DNA of 64,000 nucleotides from Nitriliruptoraceae bacterium (GCA_018401275.1 JAGYKW010000003.1:62001-126000), one strand, 5' to 3'; positions 37,360 to 46,066 are shown, counted from the first letter of the stretch. Notes: generated by a model from the sequence alone, not told the origin. Numbers and translations: made by a program.

Positions 37360-38973
37360 CTAGTGGCGGAAGTGGCGCCGGCCGGTGAGCACCATCGCGA
37401 TGCCGTGCTCGTCGGCCGCAGCGATGACCTCCTCGTCACGCACCGACCCACCGGGCTGCACGACCGCGACGATACCGGCCGCCGCCAGCGAGTCGACGGC
37501 ATCGCGGAACGGGAAGAACGCGTCGCTGGCCGCGACCGCACCTTCCTGGCGTCCACCGGCCCGCTCGACGGCGAGCCGAACGCTGTCGACGCGGCTCATC
37601 TGTCCAGCGCCCACACCGACGACCTGCTGGTCGCGTGCCGCGACGATCGCGTTGGACGACGCGTGCTTCGCGACGATCCAGGCGAGCCGCAGGTCGGCCT
37701 CGAGTGCGGCATCGAGCGGCCGGGCACTCACCGTGCGCCACTCGTCCCACGGCTCCGCGCCCGCGTCGGTCGTCTGCACCAGCAGACCACCGTCGATGGA
37801 TCGGACCTGCCACTCGGGGCCTCGCCGCGCAGCGTCGGCATGCTCGAGCACGCGCAGGTTCGCCTTCGCCGCGAGCACCTCGCGCGCCTCGGCGTCGTAG
37901 CCGGGGGCGACGACGACCTCGGTGAAGATCGCCGTGATCGCGCGCGCCGTCGCACCGTCCACCGGGCGGTTGAGCGCGACGATGCCGCCGAACGCGCTGA
38001 CCGGGTCCCCGGCGAGCGCGCGCTCGTAGGCCTCGAGCAGTGTCGGGGCGATCGCGACGCCGGACGGGTTCGTGTGCTTGATGATGACGACGGCCGGGGA
38101 GTCGAACTCGGCGACGAGCGACCATGCGGCGTGCGTGTCCAGCAGGTTGTTGAACGACAGCTCCTTGCCGCCGAGCTGCCGTGCGCCGGCCACCCCGCGC
38201 CGCGCTCCCGGCAGTCGGTACAGGGCCGCCTGCTGGTGGGGGTTCTCGCCGTAGCGCAGGGCCGCGGTGCGCTCGAGGGCCAGGCCGAGGAACGCGGGCG
38301 GCGTCGACGCCGCCGCCTGTCCGTCCGCTGCCTGTCCGTCCGCCGCCTGGCCGTCCGCGACGGCCTCGTCCCGCTGCGCGAACCAGGTCGCGATCGCCGC
38401 GTCGTAGGCGGCCGTGTGCCGGAACGCTGCCGTCGCGAGCGACCGACGCAGCCCCGACGTCAGCCCACCGTGCTCCGCAAGCTCCGCGAGGACCCGTGCG
38501 TGATCGGCGGGGTCGACGACGACGCCGACCGAGCCGTGGTTCTTCGCGGCAGCGCGCAGCATCGTCGGACCGCCGACGTCGATCATCTCGACGACCTCCG
38601 CGTCGGTGGCGCCCGAGGCGACGGTCCGCTCGAAGGGATAGAGGTTGACGACGACCAGGTCGATCGGGTCGATGCCGAGCTCGTCGAGCTGCGCCACGTG
38701 TCCCGCGTCGGTGCGGTCGGCGAGGATCCCGGCATGCACGCGCGGGTGCAGCGTCTTCACGCGACCACCGAGGCATTCGGGGAAGCCGGTCAGGTCGGCG
38801 ACCTCGACGACGTCGACGCCGGCCTCACGGATCGACGCGGCGGTCGAACCGGTCGAGACGATGCGCACGCCGTCCGCCGCGAGCGCGGCCGCGAGCTCCG
38901 GCACACCCGTCTTGTCGAAGCAGCTGATCAGCGCGGTGCGCACAGGGGTCACGTCCGGATCCGGCGAGCTCAT
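37360..38973 (-). CDS. purH: Bifunctional AICAR transformylase/IMP cyclohydrolase
   Basis: A 537-residue enzyme for the last two steps of IMP synthesis. The N-terminal cyclohydrolase (to about 200) has ALISCFDKTG, GGRVKTLHPRVHAGIL; the transformylase has ALRYGENPHQQAALY, IIKHTNPSGVA with the catalytic Lys-His pair and ASDAFFPFRDAV. A linker near residues 205-220 contains three ADGQA copies coded by a 15-bp repeat. ATG 38973 overlaps the purN stop (ATGA). Confidence 0.97.
   Translation of the reverse strand: MSSPDPDVTPVRTALISCFDKTGVPELAAALAADGVRIVSTGSTAASIREAGVDVVEVADLTGFPECLGGRVKTLHPRVHAGILADRTDAGHVAQLDELGIDPIDLVVVNLYPFERTVASGATDAEVVEMIDVGGPTMLRAAAKNHGSVGVVVDPADHARVLAELAEHGGLTSGLRRSLATAAFRHTAAYDAAIATWFAQRDEAVADGQAADGQAADGQAAASTPPAFLGLALERTAALRYGENPHQQAALYRLPGARRGVAGARQLGGKELSFNNLLDTHAAWSLVAEFDSPAVVIIKHTNPSGVAIAPTLLEAYERALAGDPVSAFGGIVALNRPVDGATARAITAIFTEVVVAPGYDAEAREVLAAKANLRVLEHADAARRGPEWQVRSIDGGLLVQTTDAGAEPWDEWRTVSARPLDAALEADLRLAWIVAKHASSNAIVAARDQQVVGVGAGQMSRVDSVRLAVERAGGRQEGAVAASDAFFPFRDAVDSLAAAGIVAVVQPGGSVRDEEVIAAADEHGIAMVLTGRRHFRH
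38315..38359 (-). repeat. 15-bp tandem repeat inside purH
   Basis: Three near-identical copies of GCCTGTCCGTCCGCY on the plus strand, in frame, encoding the ADGQA linker repeats between the two PurH domains. Length change by one unit would keep the frame. Confidence 0.8.
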
Positions 38974-39599
38974 GGCGTGCTCCGTTCATGGGTCGATGCA
39001 GGATGGTCGAGATCGCGGGCGAGCTCGTCGACGCAGCGCGGGAGCAGGCGATGCTCGACCTCGTGCAGGCGAGCGAGCAACGTCTCGCGCGTGTCGCCGG
39101 GCAGGACGGGCACCGGCTCCTGTGCGAGGATCGGCCCATGGTCGACGAGCTCGTCGACGAGGTGGACGCTGACCCCGGTGACGTCGACACCGGCGGCGAG
39201 CGCGTCCCCGACGGCGTCCGCGCCGCGGAACGCCGGCAGCAGCGACGGGTGCACGTTGACGACCCGGTCGGGCCAGCGAGCGAGGAACGCGCCGCTGAGG
39301 ATGCGCATGAACCCGGCGAGCACGACGAGGTCCGCATCCTGCGCGGCGACCGCGTCGGCGAGCCTCGCCTCCCACGCACCGCGGTCCGTCCGATCGAACG
39401 GCACGGCGATGGCCGGGATGCCGCGCTCGGTCGCGCGCGCGAGCGCCGGGGCGTCAGCGACGTCGCTCACCACCGCGACGACGTCGGCCGCGACCTGGCC
39501 GCGGGCGGCCGCGTCAGCGAGCGCGACCATGTTGCTCCCGGTCCCGGAGACGAGCACGACGACCCGAGCGCGGGCTCCATGAGCGGCGGGGAGGTCCAC
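38970..39599 (-). CDS. purN: Phosphoribosylglycinamide formyltransferase PurN
   Basis: A 209-residue 10-formyl-THF-dependent enzyme that formylates GAR in purine synthesis. Seen are VLVSGTGSNMVAL (phosphate-binding), FMRILSGAFL, VNVHPSLLPAFRG with the catalytic Asn-His, and VDELVDHGPILAQE with the catalytic Asp. The start is GTG 39599; I see no strong ribosome binding site. It leads the purN-purH-folD series, all using the same folate pool. Divergent from the tRNA gene across 116 bp. Confidence 0.96.
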   Translation of the reverse strand: MDLPAAHGARARVVVLVSGTGSNMVALADAAARGQVAADVVAVVSDVADAPALARATERGIPAIAVPFDRTDRGAWEARLADAVAAQDADLVVLAGFMRILSGAFLARWPDRVVNVHPSLLPAFRGADAVGDALAAGVDVTGVSVHLVDELVDHGPILAQEPVPVLPGDTRETLLARLHEVEHRLLPRCVDELARDLDHPASTHERSTP

Positions 39600-39715
39600 G
39601 CCACGCCTCCCGCTCGATGCTGCTGGGGCCGACGTGACTGAAGAGGCCGTCGGCGCGTCGAGCGTAACGGGCGGGCCCGCCGGGCCGAGCCCCTCACCTC
39701 TACCCTCCGCACCGA

Positions 39716-39789
39716 GCGGGCGTATCCCAATCGGCAGAGGAAGGGGACTTAAAATCCTCCCAGTGTGGGTTCGAGTCCCACCGCCCGCA
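39716..39789 (+). tRNA. Class-I tRNA with anticodon UAA (Leu, UUA codon)
   Basis: A full cloverleaf of 74 nt. The acceptor stem pairs 39716-39722 with 39782-39788; discriminator A39789; CCA is not encoded. D-arm 39725-39741 with GG in the loop; anticodon stem 39743-39747/39755-39759 with loop CTTAAAA, anticodon TAA at 39750-39752; T-stem GTGGG/CCCAC. The variable loop is only 5 nt (39760-39764). Bacterial tRNA-Leu normally has a long variable arm, so identity by anticodon (Leu) and by structure disagree. A -10-like TACCCT lies at 39701-39706. Confidence 0.9.
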
Positions 39790-39824
39790 CACGAACTGCC
39801 AGCACCCGAACGGCCCGCACGCGA

Positions 39825-40280
39825 TCAGCCGGCCTCGACACCGAGCTCGACGATGAGGCCACGGACCCGCCGCTCGATCTCGTCGCGGATCGGCCTCACC
39901 GCGTCGACGCCCTGACCGGCCGGGTCATCGAGCGGCCAGTCCACGTACCGCTTGCCGGGCAGCACGGGGCAGGTGTCCCCGCAGCCCATCGTGACCACGA
40001 CGTCGGCGGACTCCAGGTCGGCCATGTCCCAGCGGCGGGGCGCACGCCCTCGCAGGTCGATACCGACCTCGTCCATCGCGGCGACGGCCGACGGGTTGAT
40101 GGACTCCGCGGGTTCCGAGCCCGCCGACAGGACGTCGATCTGCCCGTCCGCGAGATGCTGCAGCCAGCCGGCGGCCATCTGCGACCGTCCGGCGTTGTGC
40201 ACGCACAGGAACAGCACCGAGGGCCGGCCTGACGCACTCGTGGCGGATCCGTCCACTGACCCGTCCTTCATGTCGCTCAT
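39825..40280 (-). CDS. arsC: Arsenate reductase, LMW-phosphatase-fold type
   Basis: A 151-residue enzyme of the low-molecular-weight tyrosine phosphatase fold that reduces arsenate to arsenite. The P-loop is C26-VHNAG-R32-S; further cysteines C100 and C104 lie in GCGDTCP, and the general acid is in DWPLDDP. Sequence style is that of the mycothiol- or thioredoxin-linked actinobacterial ArsC; which reductant is used is not decided. Start ATG 40280 has GAGG 5 nt upstream; GTG 40310 is an alternative. No arsR, arsB or acr3 is present; it sits downstream of phoU beside a PHO-box-like repeat, logical since arsenate enters through phosphate uptake. Confidence 0.88.
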   Translation of the reverse strand: MSDMKDGSVDGSATSASGRPSVLFLCVHNAGRSQMAAGWLQHLADGQIDVLSAGSEPAESINPSAVAAMDEVGIDLRGRAPRRWDMADLESADVVVTMGCGDTCPVLPGKRYVDWPLDDPAGQGVDAVRPIRDEIERRVRGLIVELGVEAG

Positions 40281-40354
40281 CGTGTCCTCATCCCCGCTCG
40301 CCGCATCCACGCTCCGCGGTCCAGGCTCCGCCCGTCCCGACCGTGCGGACCAGC

Positions 40355-40398
40355 GTTCACCGTCCGTTCACCCTGCCGCAAGCCGCTGCTCCTAGCGT
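40355..40398 (+). promoter_or_regulatory. PHO-box-like promoter reading towards phoU antisense
   Basis: Two 11-bp direct repeats beginning GTTCACC (40355-40365, 40366-40376) followed at 40393-40398 by TAGCGT, giving repeats over the -35 region. The orientation is plus strand, opposite to arsC and phoU. It lies in the 207-bp gap 40281-40487, where I see nothing else. Confidence 0.5.
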
Positions 40399-40487
40399 TG
40401 CCGCAGCGCGTCCGAGTCGTGTCGGCGCGCCGCCGACGTGACGGCCGACGCGACGAGGGACGCGCGAGGATGACAGCGCAGACAGTC

Positions 40488-41156
40488 TCACACCGCATCG
40501 CGTCCGGAGAGCTCCACGTTGATGCCGGTGGCGACGAACACGACCTGCTCGGCGATGTCGACCCCGTGGTCCGCGTAGCGCTCGATGCGGCGGCCGAGTC
40601 CGATCATCTCCGCGGCCCAGGGCAGGCGCCCGGCCTTCGCGCCGGCGCCGTCGACCAAGGTCTCGAAGATGCGCATCTCGAGACGGTCGACCCGGTCATC
40701 AGCGACCGCGACGCTGCGAGCGGCCGCCTCGTCGAGGCTGAGCAGCGACCTGATGGCCGTGCGTCCGACCTCCTGCGCGTGGCCACCCATCTCGACGATC
40801 AGCTGGATGACGGGCTCGTCACGGGGATGGTCGAGCACACGGATCGCTCCGCGCGCGACCGAGACCGCATAGTCAGCCATGCGCTCGAGGTGCAGCCCGG
40901 AGTGGAGGAACCCCGTCAGCAGCCGGAGGTCGCGACCGACGGGCGCCTGCAGCGCGACGGTCGTCAGCACGGCGTGCTGGACCTCGACGTGGCGCTGGTC
41001 CACCGCGCGGTCGGCGTAGATGACCTCCTCGGCTCGGATGCGGTCCCCCTCGGCGAGCGCCGTCACGGCCTTGCCGAGCATGTCGTCCGCACGCTCACTC
41101 ATGTCGGCGAGCATGCTGCGCAGCTCGTCGAGCGCCCTGTCCAGTTCTTCACGCAT
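40488..41156 (-). CDS. phoU: Phosphate signalling protein PhoU
   Basis: A 222-residue all-helical protein with the two PhoU repeats (GKAVTALAEGDRIRAEEVIY and, later, LLSLDEAAARSVAVADDRVD) each including metal-binding acidic/His residues (E..D...D pattern). It links Pst transport to the histidine kinase, keeping PhoR in phosphatase mode when phosphate is plentiful, and prevents toxic uptake. ATG 41156 has AGGAG about 9 nt upstream. It is divergent from phoB (47-bp gap) and not in the pst operon, as in mycobacteria. Confidence 0.95.
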   Translation of the reverse strand: MREELDRALDELRSMLADMSERADDMLGKAVTALAEGDRIRAEEVIYADRAVDQRHVEVQHAVLTTVALQAPVGRDLRLLTGFLHSGLHLERMADYAVSVARGAIRVLDHPRDEPVIQLIVEMGGHAQEVGRTAIRSLLSLDEAAARSVAVADDRVDRLEMRIFETLVDGAGAKAGRLPWAAEMIGLGRRIERYADHGVDIAEQVVFVATGINVELSGRDAV

Positions 41157-41203
41157 GGCTCTGCTCTCCTGGTCCTAAGGTGGGCATCCCCGGAGGTCCG
41201 ATG

Positions 41204-41917
41204 ATGCCGAAGATCCTGCTGGTCGAGGATGAACGTTCGATCGCTGAAGGCCTGAAGGTCAGCCTAGAGTCCGAGGGCTTCCAGGTCGGGTGGGCGAAGG
41301 ACGGGAACGAGGCGCTGGCGGCCTGGGACCGCACCCGGCCCGACCTGATCGTCCTCGACCTGATGCTGCCGGGGATGTCCGGGACCGAGGTCTGCCGCAC
41401 GATACGCGCCCGATCGGACGTCCCCATCATCATGCTGACCGCCCGTGACACCGAGGTCGACCGGGTCGTCGGGCTCGAGATCGGTGCGGACGACTACCTG
41501 ACGAAGCCGTTCTCCACGCGGGAGCTGATCGCCCGCATCCGTGCCATCCTTCGCCGTGCGCCGCTCGGCTCGACCCCTGCCACCGATGAGCCGCCGGTCG
41601 AGGCATGCGGGGTCCGAGTCGACCGCTCGCGACACGAGGTGACGGTCGACTCGCGGACCATCGAGCTCCCGCCGAAGGAGTTCGAGCTCCTCGCCGTGCT
41701 GGTCGAGTACGCAGGTCGTGTCCTGACCCGCAACCAGTTGATCGACGAGGTGTGGGGCTCGGACTACGTCGGGGACACCAAGACGCTCGATGTCCACGTG
41801 CGGCGACTCCGTGGCCGTATCGAGGCCGACCCGCAGCACCCCCAGCGGATCCGCACGGTCCGTGGGGTCGGCTACCGCTTCGCGGACCACCTCGGCGAGG
41901 AAGGCGGCGCGACGTGA
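41204..41917 (+). CDS. phoB: Response regulator of the PhoB/RegX3 type
   Basis: A 237-residue OmpR-family regulator. Receiver domain: acidic pocket VEDE (residues 7-10), phosphorylation site Asp52 in LIVLDLML, MLTARD and Lys of LTKPF; winged-helix DNA-binding domain from about 135 with RTVRGVGYRF at the end. It would bind the GTTCACC repeats of the pst promoter. Start ATG 41204 (GGAGG 7 nt upstream); the adjacent ATG 41201 and a GTG at 41180 are less well placed. Co-transcribed with the kinase at 41973. Mycobacterial counterpart: RegX3. Confidence 0.94.
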   Translation: MPKILLVEDERSIAEGLKVSLESEGFQVGWAKDGNEALAAWDRTRPDLIVLDLMLPGMSGTEVCRTIRARSDVPIIMLTARDTEVDRVVGLEIGADDYLTKPFSTRELIARIRAILRRAPLGSTPATDEPPVEACGVRVDRSRHEVTVDSRTIELPPKEFELLAVLVEYAGRVLTRNQLIDEVWGSDYVGDTKTLDVHVRRLRGRIEADPQHPQRIRTVRGVGYRFADHLGEEGGAT

Positions 41918-41928
41918 CGCGCCCGGTC

Positions 41929-41960
41929 GCCGATCGGGCAGCCGATCGGGCAGCCGATCG
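41929..41960 (+). repeat. 12-bp tandem repeat between phoB and phoR
   Basis: Two copies of GCCGATCGGGCA and an 8-bp partial third, lying in the 55-bp spacer just before the phoR ribosome binding site. Copy number would change the spacing between the two genes and perhaps their coupling. Confidence 0.75.
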
Positions 41961-41972
41961 CGAGGTCGCCAC

Positions 41973-43136
41973 ATGGAGCTGATGTGGCCCTCCGGCGTCA
42001 CCGGCGTGCTGCTGCTGGCCGTCGTGCTCACGTTGCTCGCGACGCGCGTCGTCGCACGCCGCCGGACGGCAGCACACACCGTCCGGCCAGACCGTGAGGC
42101 CGAGGAGCGGGCCCGCGCAGCGGCCCGCGACGAGGAGCGGCCCTGGCGCACGCAGCTCGTCGATGCCCTCAACCAGCCGGCGCTGCTCTTCGACGACGCC
42201 GGGCGCCTCCATGCTGCGAACGCCTCCGCCCTCGAGCTGATGGCGATCCGCACGGCTGAGCGCGGCGCCTCGATCCTCGAGACGACCGCGTCGACCGCGA
42301 TCGTCGAGATCGCCGCGCGGGTCCGGGCCGACCGCGAACCGATGACGGTCGACGTCGAACGCGCTGGGCGCGAACTGCGAGTGAGCGTGTCCCTCATCGG
42401 CGACGAGGCCCTGATCGTGCTCGCCGACCGCACCCGGGAGCGCCAGATCGAGGACCTGCGGCGCGACTTCGTCGTCAACGCGTCGCACGAGCTCAAGACC
42501 CCGGTGACCGCCATCCAGACCCTCGGCGACGCGATCGCGGTCACGCTGCCCACCGATCCGGTCCGCGCCGCGAGCCTGCTCAAGCGCCTCAACGATGAGA
42601 GCGAGCGGTTGGCTCGCCTCGTCGGCGAGCTGCTCGACCTGCGGCGCCTCGAGGTCGCGGGTCCACTCGAACGTGTCCCGGTCAACCTCTCGGAGGTCGT
42701 CCGGCTCGTCGTCGCCGACCTGCTCTCCCGTGCGGAGGGGAATGGCATCGAGATCGACGTCGACGTCCCGGACAACGCACCCATCGCCGGCGTGCACGCG
42801 GACCTCGAGGCGGTCGTGAAGAACCTGGTCTCGAACGCGGTCAAGTACAACCGCGTCGGAGGCAGGGTGAGCGTCGGACTGCGCACCGAGGGCGGAGCCC
42901 GGATCCTCACGGTGGCCGACAGCGGGATCGGGATCCGCCAGCAGGACCTGCCCCGCATCTTCGAGCGCTTCTACCGCGTCGACACCGCACGCTCGCGTGA
43001 GACCGGCGGCACAGGCCTCGGACTGTCCATCGTCCGGCATGCGGTCGAGCGCCACAGCGGGACCGTCCAGGTCGAGAGTGCCCTCGGGGAAGGGACGACC
43101 TTCCGGGTCACCCTGCCCATCGGCGCCGACGGCTGA
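41973..43136 (+). CDS. phoR: Sensor histidine kinase of the PhoR/SenX3 type
   Basis: A 387-residue kinase: one N-terminal transmembrane helix (about 8-28), a PAS-like domain (about 60-155), DHp domain with His172 in NASHELKTP, and HATPase domain with NLVSNAVKYN, DSGIGI and GTGLGLSIV. It has no sizeable extracellular sensor, in line with phosphate sensing through PhoU and Pst. ATG 41973 has GAGG 7 nt upstream. It phosphorylates the upstream regulator. Stop is 35 bp from the convergent pstB. Confidence 0.94.
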   Translation: MELMWPSGVTGVLLLAVVLTLLATRVVARRRTAAHTVRPDREAEERARAAARDEERPWRTQLVDALNQPALLFDDAGRLHAANASALELMAIRTAERGASILETTASTAIVEIAARVRADREPMTVDVERAGRELRVSVSLIGDEALIVLADRTRERQIEDLRRDFVVNASHELKTPVTAIQTLGDAIAVTLPTDPVRAASLLKRLNDESERLARLVGELLDLRRLEVAGPLERVPVNLSEVVRLVVADLLSRAEGNGIEIDVDVPDNAPIAGVHADLEAVVKNLVSNAVKYNRVGGRVSVGLRTEGGARILTVADSGIGIRQQDLPRIFERFYRVDTARSRETGGTGLGLSIVRHAVERHSGTVQVESALGEGTTFRVTLPIGADG

Positions 43137-43171
43137 GACCGTCCTGCCGCGCGACACGGACCAGGATCGGA

Positions 43172-44122
43172 TCAGCCGAACCGCCCGGAGACGTAGGCCT
43201 CGGTGCGCGGGTCGCTCGCGTTCGTGAAGATCCGGTCGGTCCGGTCCATCTCGACCAGCTCACCCGTGCGCTGCCCCGACTCGTCGTCGATGTCCACGGT
43301 CAGGAACGCCGTGTAGTCGGAGACGCGTGCGGCCTGCTGCATGTTGTGGGTCACGATGACGATGGAGTACTCGTCCTTGAGCTCGCGCATCAGGTCCTCG
43401 ATGCGCAGTGTCGCGATGGGGTCGAGCGCCGAGCACGGCTCGTCCATGAGCAGCACGTCCGGCTTCGTCGCGATCGCTCGCGCGATGCACAGGCGCTGCT
43501 GCTGACCGCCTGACATCCCGAGCGCCGACTGGTCGAGGCGGTCCTTCACCTCGTCCCACAGGGCGGCGCGGGTCAACGACTCCTCGACGACGTCGTCGAG
43601 GTCGGACTTCTTCCACTTCAGGACGCGAGGCCCGTAGGCGACGTTGTCGTAGATCGACTTCGGGAACGGGTTGGGCTTCTGGAAGACCATCCCGATCTTG
43701 CGTCGCACGATCACCGGCGAGACGCCTTCGCCGTAGACGTCCTCGCCGTGGTAGCGCAGGCCACCCTCGACGCGCGCGGACGCGATGAGGTCGTTCATGC
43801 GGTTGAAGCTGCGCAGCAGCGTCGTCTTCCCGCAGCCCGAGGGACCGATGAACGCCGTGATCTCCTTGGCGTGGATCTGCATCGAGACGTCGCGCACGGC
43901 CTGGAAGTCGCCGTAGAAGACGCTCAACCGGTCGGCCTCGAACACCACCTCAGCGCGGGCCCGTTCCTCGTCGTCCGCCCGTGCGCCGCCCAGGGCGGTC
44001 GACAGGTCGAAGCCCGTCGACGCGGTCTCCGAGGAGCCGCTCCCGCCCGGCATGGACGAACCCACCGTCGGTGCCGCGGCGGCATCGGGGAGGGCGTGCT
44101 CAGGGGTCGGGTCTGCATTCAT
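43172..44122 (-). CDS. pstB: Phosphate ABC transporter ATP-binding protein PstB
   Basis: A 316-residue ATPase, longer than the usual 250-280 because of a Gly/Ser/Pro-rich N-terminal extension of about 55 residues. Walker [10 protein letters not shown], signature [10 protein letters not shown], Walker B VLLMDEP and the switch His of THNMQQA are intact, as is the PstB-typical SFNRMNDL. The start ATG 44122 has GGAGG 7 nt upstream. A GTG at 44176 overlaps the pstA stop and would add 18 residues; less likely. Confidence 0.95.
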   Translation of the reverse strand: MNADPTPEHALPDAAAAPTVGSSMPGGSGSSETASTGFDLSTALGGARADDEERARAEVVFEADRLSVFYGDFQAVRDVSMQIHAKEITAFIGPSGCGKTTLLRSFNRMNDLIASARVEGGLRYHGEDVYGEGVSPVIVRRKIGMVFQKPNPFPKSIYDNVAYGPRVLKWKKSDLDDVVEESLTRAALWDEVKDRLDQSALGMSGGQQQRLCIARAIATKPDVLLMDEPCSALDPIATLRIEDLMRELKDEYSIVIVTHNMQQAARVSDYTAFLTVDIDDESGQRTGELVEMDRTDRIFTNASDPRTEAYVSGRFG

Positions 44123-44172
44123 CGCGGTACCTCCGTGGGGCGTCGTGCGCTGCGTCGCGGGCTGAGAGGGGG

Positions 44173-45087
44173 TCACTGGAGCGGACGTTCGTAGCGGTTG
44201 CGGAGCCAGATGGCGAACGAGTTCATGAACAGCACCAGCACGAGCATGACGAGCACGCCGGCGAAGGCCAGGAGACGGAACGATGCCTGCGGGCGGGTCG
44301 CGTACTGGTAGATCATCACGGGGAGCACGGAGTACCCGTCCGACCAGAAGCGCGGGTTGAACGTCACGAACGTGACCGCCCCGACGAGCAGGAGCGGAGC
44401 CGCCTCACCGAAGGCGCGCGCGACCGAGAGGATCGCGCCGGTGAGCACTCCCGGAGCGGCGTAGGGGACGACCTGCGTCCACACCGCCTTCCATGGCGTC
44501 GCACCGAGGGCCAGCGCCCCCTCCTTGAGGGAGCGCGGGACGCCGCGGATCGCTTCCCGGGACGAGACGATGATCGTGGGGAGCACGAGCAGCGCGAGGG
44601 TCAAGGAGCCCGCGGCCGCGACGAACCCGATACCGACGGGACCACGGACGATGAACGCGAGACCGAGGATCCCGAACACGATGGCCGGTACGCCGGCCAG
44701 GTTCTGGATGTTGAGATCGACGAGCCGCGCGAACCGGCTCGTGCGATCCGAGAACTCCTCGAGGTAGAGCGCCGTGCCCAGCCCGATCGGGATGATGAGG
44801 ACGATGACCCCGGCGATCACGTACAGCGACCCGAAGATGGCCGTACGGAAGCCCGCCGTCTCGATGCGAGCGGTCGACGGGGCGTTGGTGAACAGCCCCC
44901 AGTCGAGGCGCGGGAGACCGGCGGAGACCGCCCAGATCAGGATCGCGGCGAGGCCACCGAGCGCGACGAAGATGCCGAGGCCGAGCACCGCGGAGAAGGC
45001 GATGCTGAACGCACGCTCACCGGCCGGTGGCGCGCCCCGGATCGAGTCCCGCTGCGGGAGGCTCGCGGTGGAAGAGGTGATGGACAT
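44173..45087 (-). CDS. pstA: Phosphate ABC transporter permease PstA
   Basis: A 304-residue inner-membrane permease with six helices and the EAA-type loop that docks PstB ([22 protein letters not shown]). It forms the phosphate channel with PstC. The ATG directly abuts the pstC stop (TAG then ATG), giving tight co-translation. Normal length. Confidence 0.95.
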   Translation of the reverse strand: MSITSSTASLPQRDSIRGAPPAGERAFSIAFSAVLGLGIFVALGGLAAILIWAVSAGLPRLDWGLFTNAPSTARIETAGFRTAIFGSLYVIAGVIVLIIPIGLGTALYLEEFSDRTSRFARLVDLNIQNLAGVPAIVFGILGLAFIVRGPVGIGFVAAAGSLTLALLVLPTIIVSSREAIRGVPRSLKEGALALGATPWKAVWTQVVPYAAPGVLTGAILSVARAFGEAAPLLLVGAVTFVTFNPRFWSDGYSVLPVMIYQYATRPQASFRLLAFAGVLVMLVLVLFMNSFAIWLRNRYERPLQ

Positions 45088-46062
45088 CTACTCGTAGACC
45101 TCCCGGAAGCGACGGACGAAGCGGATCGCGAACAGGTTCAGCGACAGCGTGACGAGGAACAGCAACGACCCGACCGCGAAGACCGTGTCGTAGATGAGCG
45201 TCCCCTGCGCGATGTCCCCGGTCGCCTTGCCCGCGATGAAGGCGGTCATGGTCTGCACGCCGGCGAAGAGGTTGAACGACAGGTTCGGGTTCCCGGCTCC
45301 GGCAGCGAGCAGCACGATCATGGTCTCCCCCACGGCCCGTGATGCGGCCAGGACGATACCCGCGACGATGCCGGAGATGGCCGCGGGGACGACGACCCGG
45401 ATGGCCACGCGCGCCTTGGAATCACCAAGGGCGTAGGCCGCCTCGCGCAGCGACTGAGGGACCTGGCGCATCGCGTCATCGGACACGGAGGCCATGAGCG
45501 GGACGGTGATGAGCCCGACCGCCATGCCACCGATGAGGATGGCGAAGGGTCCGGTCCAGGGGAGGTTCGGGAACGCCTCCTGAGCGGTGGGACGGAGGAA
45601 CCAGAAGGCGAACAGGCCGACGGCGACGGTCGGCACGCCTTCGAGGACCTCGAGCGCCGGCTTGATGATCCTGCGCACCCGTGCCGGTGCGTACTCCGAC
45701 AGGTAGATGGCCGAGAGGAGACCGACGGGCACGCTCACGAGCAGCGCGAGGACGACGACGATGCTCGAGCCGACGACGATCGGCAGGACGCCGAAGGACG
45801 GGTTCGCGAAGTCGGGTGCCCAGAACGTTCCGGTGGCGAACTCGAGGAAGCTGACCCCGTGGACGGTCTGGACCTCGCGGAAGAAGGAGATCGCGGCCGG
45901 GAAGAGGGAGGCGACGATCCCGGCGGTGGTGAGGATCGCGATGGTCGCGCTGCCGCGCAGGAACTGCAGGATGGCCCATTCACCGGGCCGACGGGTGGGG
46001 TCCTGCAGGCCCCGGTGCGATGCACCGGGGCCTGCAGGCCGTGCTGATGTCGAGGTCGTCAC
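45088..46062 (-). CDS. pstC: Phosphate ABC transporter permease PstC
   Basis: A 324-residue permease with six helices; the cytoplasmic coupling loop is SLREAAYALGDSKARVAIRVVV. GTG 46062 is 4 nt past the pstS stop (46067-46069). No later in-frame start precedes the first helix, so the coding region must include the 37-nt palindrome described separately. The first 30 residues are Arg/Gly/Pro-rich and not conserved. Confidence 0.94.
   Translation of the reverse strand: MTTSTSARPAGPGASHRGLQDPTRRPGEWAILQFLRGSATIAILTTAGIVASLFPAAISFFREVQTVHGVSFLEFATGTFWAPDFANPSFGVLPIVVGSSIVVVLALLVSVPVGLLSAIYLSEYAPARVRRIIKPALEVLEGVPTVAVGLFAFWFLRPTAQEAFPNLPWTGPFAILIGGMAVGLITVPLMASVSDDAMRQVPQSLREAAYALGDSKARVAIRVVVPAAISGIVAGIVLAASRAVGETMIVLLAAGAGNPNLSFNLFAGVQTMTAFIAGKATGDIAQGTLIYDTVFAVGSLLFLVTLSLNLFAIRFVRRFREVYE
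46002..46038 (-). promoter_or_regulatory. 37-nt perfect palindromic hairpin at the start of pstC
   Basis: Arms 46002-46018 and 46022-46038 are exact 17-base complements with a GAT loop. It lies 29 nt after the pstS stop and inside codons 9-21 of pstC. No T-run follows. The position between the binding protein and permease fits a structure that protects or truncates the pstS message, so more PstS than PstC is made. Confidence 0.7.
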
Positions 46063-46066
46063 CGGG

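Noticed and set aside
38315-38359. The purH repeat as a phase-variation switch
   Set aside because: The 15-bp unit keeps the frame, so slippage would only lengthen or shorten an interdomain linker.
36739-39582. A 947-codon plus-strand open frame across folD, purH and purN
   Set aside because: It is the mirror of three coupled, well-conserved genes and has no ribosome binding site or motif; the same reasoning removes the long reverse frames at 6597-8816, 8383-10113, 30748-33534, 45707-48859 and 60811-63720.
40470-41204. Possible plus-strand gene downstream of the reversed PHO box, with ATG at 40470
   Set aside because: The residues are a mirror image of phoU and low in plausible structure; an antisense RNA or long phoB leader is a better reading.
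44123-44176. GTG 44176 as pstB start, overlapping the pstA stop
   Set aside because: Possible as a GTGA coupling, but ATG 44122 has a full GGAGG at 7 nt, so it was kept only as an alternative.
46002-46038. The pstC palindrome as an ordinary intrinsic terminator
   Set aside because: It is inside coding sequence and lacks a T-run; complete termination would leave no pstCAB message, so an attenuating or stabilising role is preferred.
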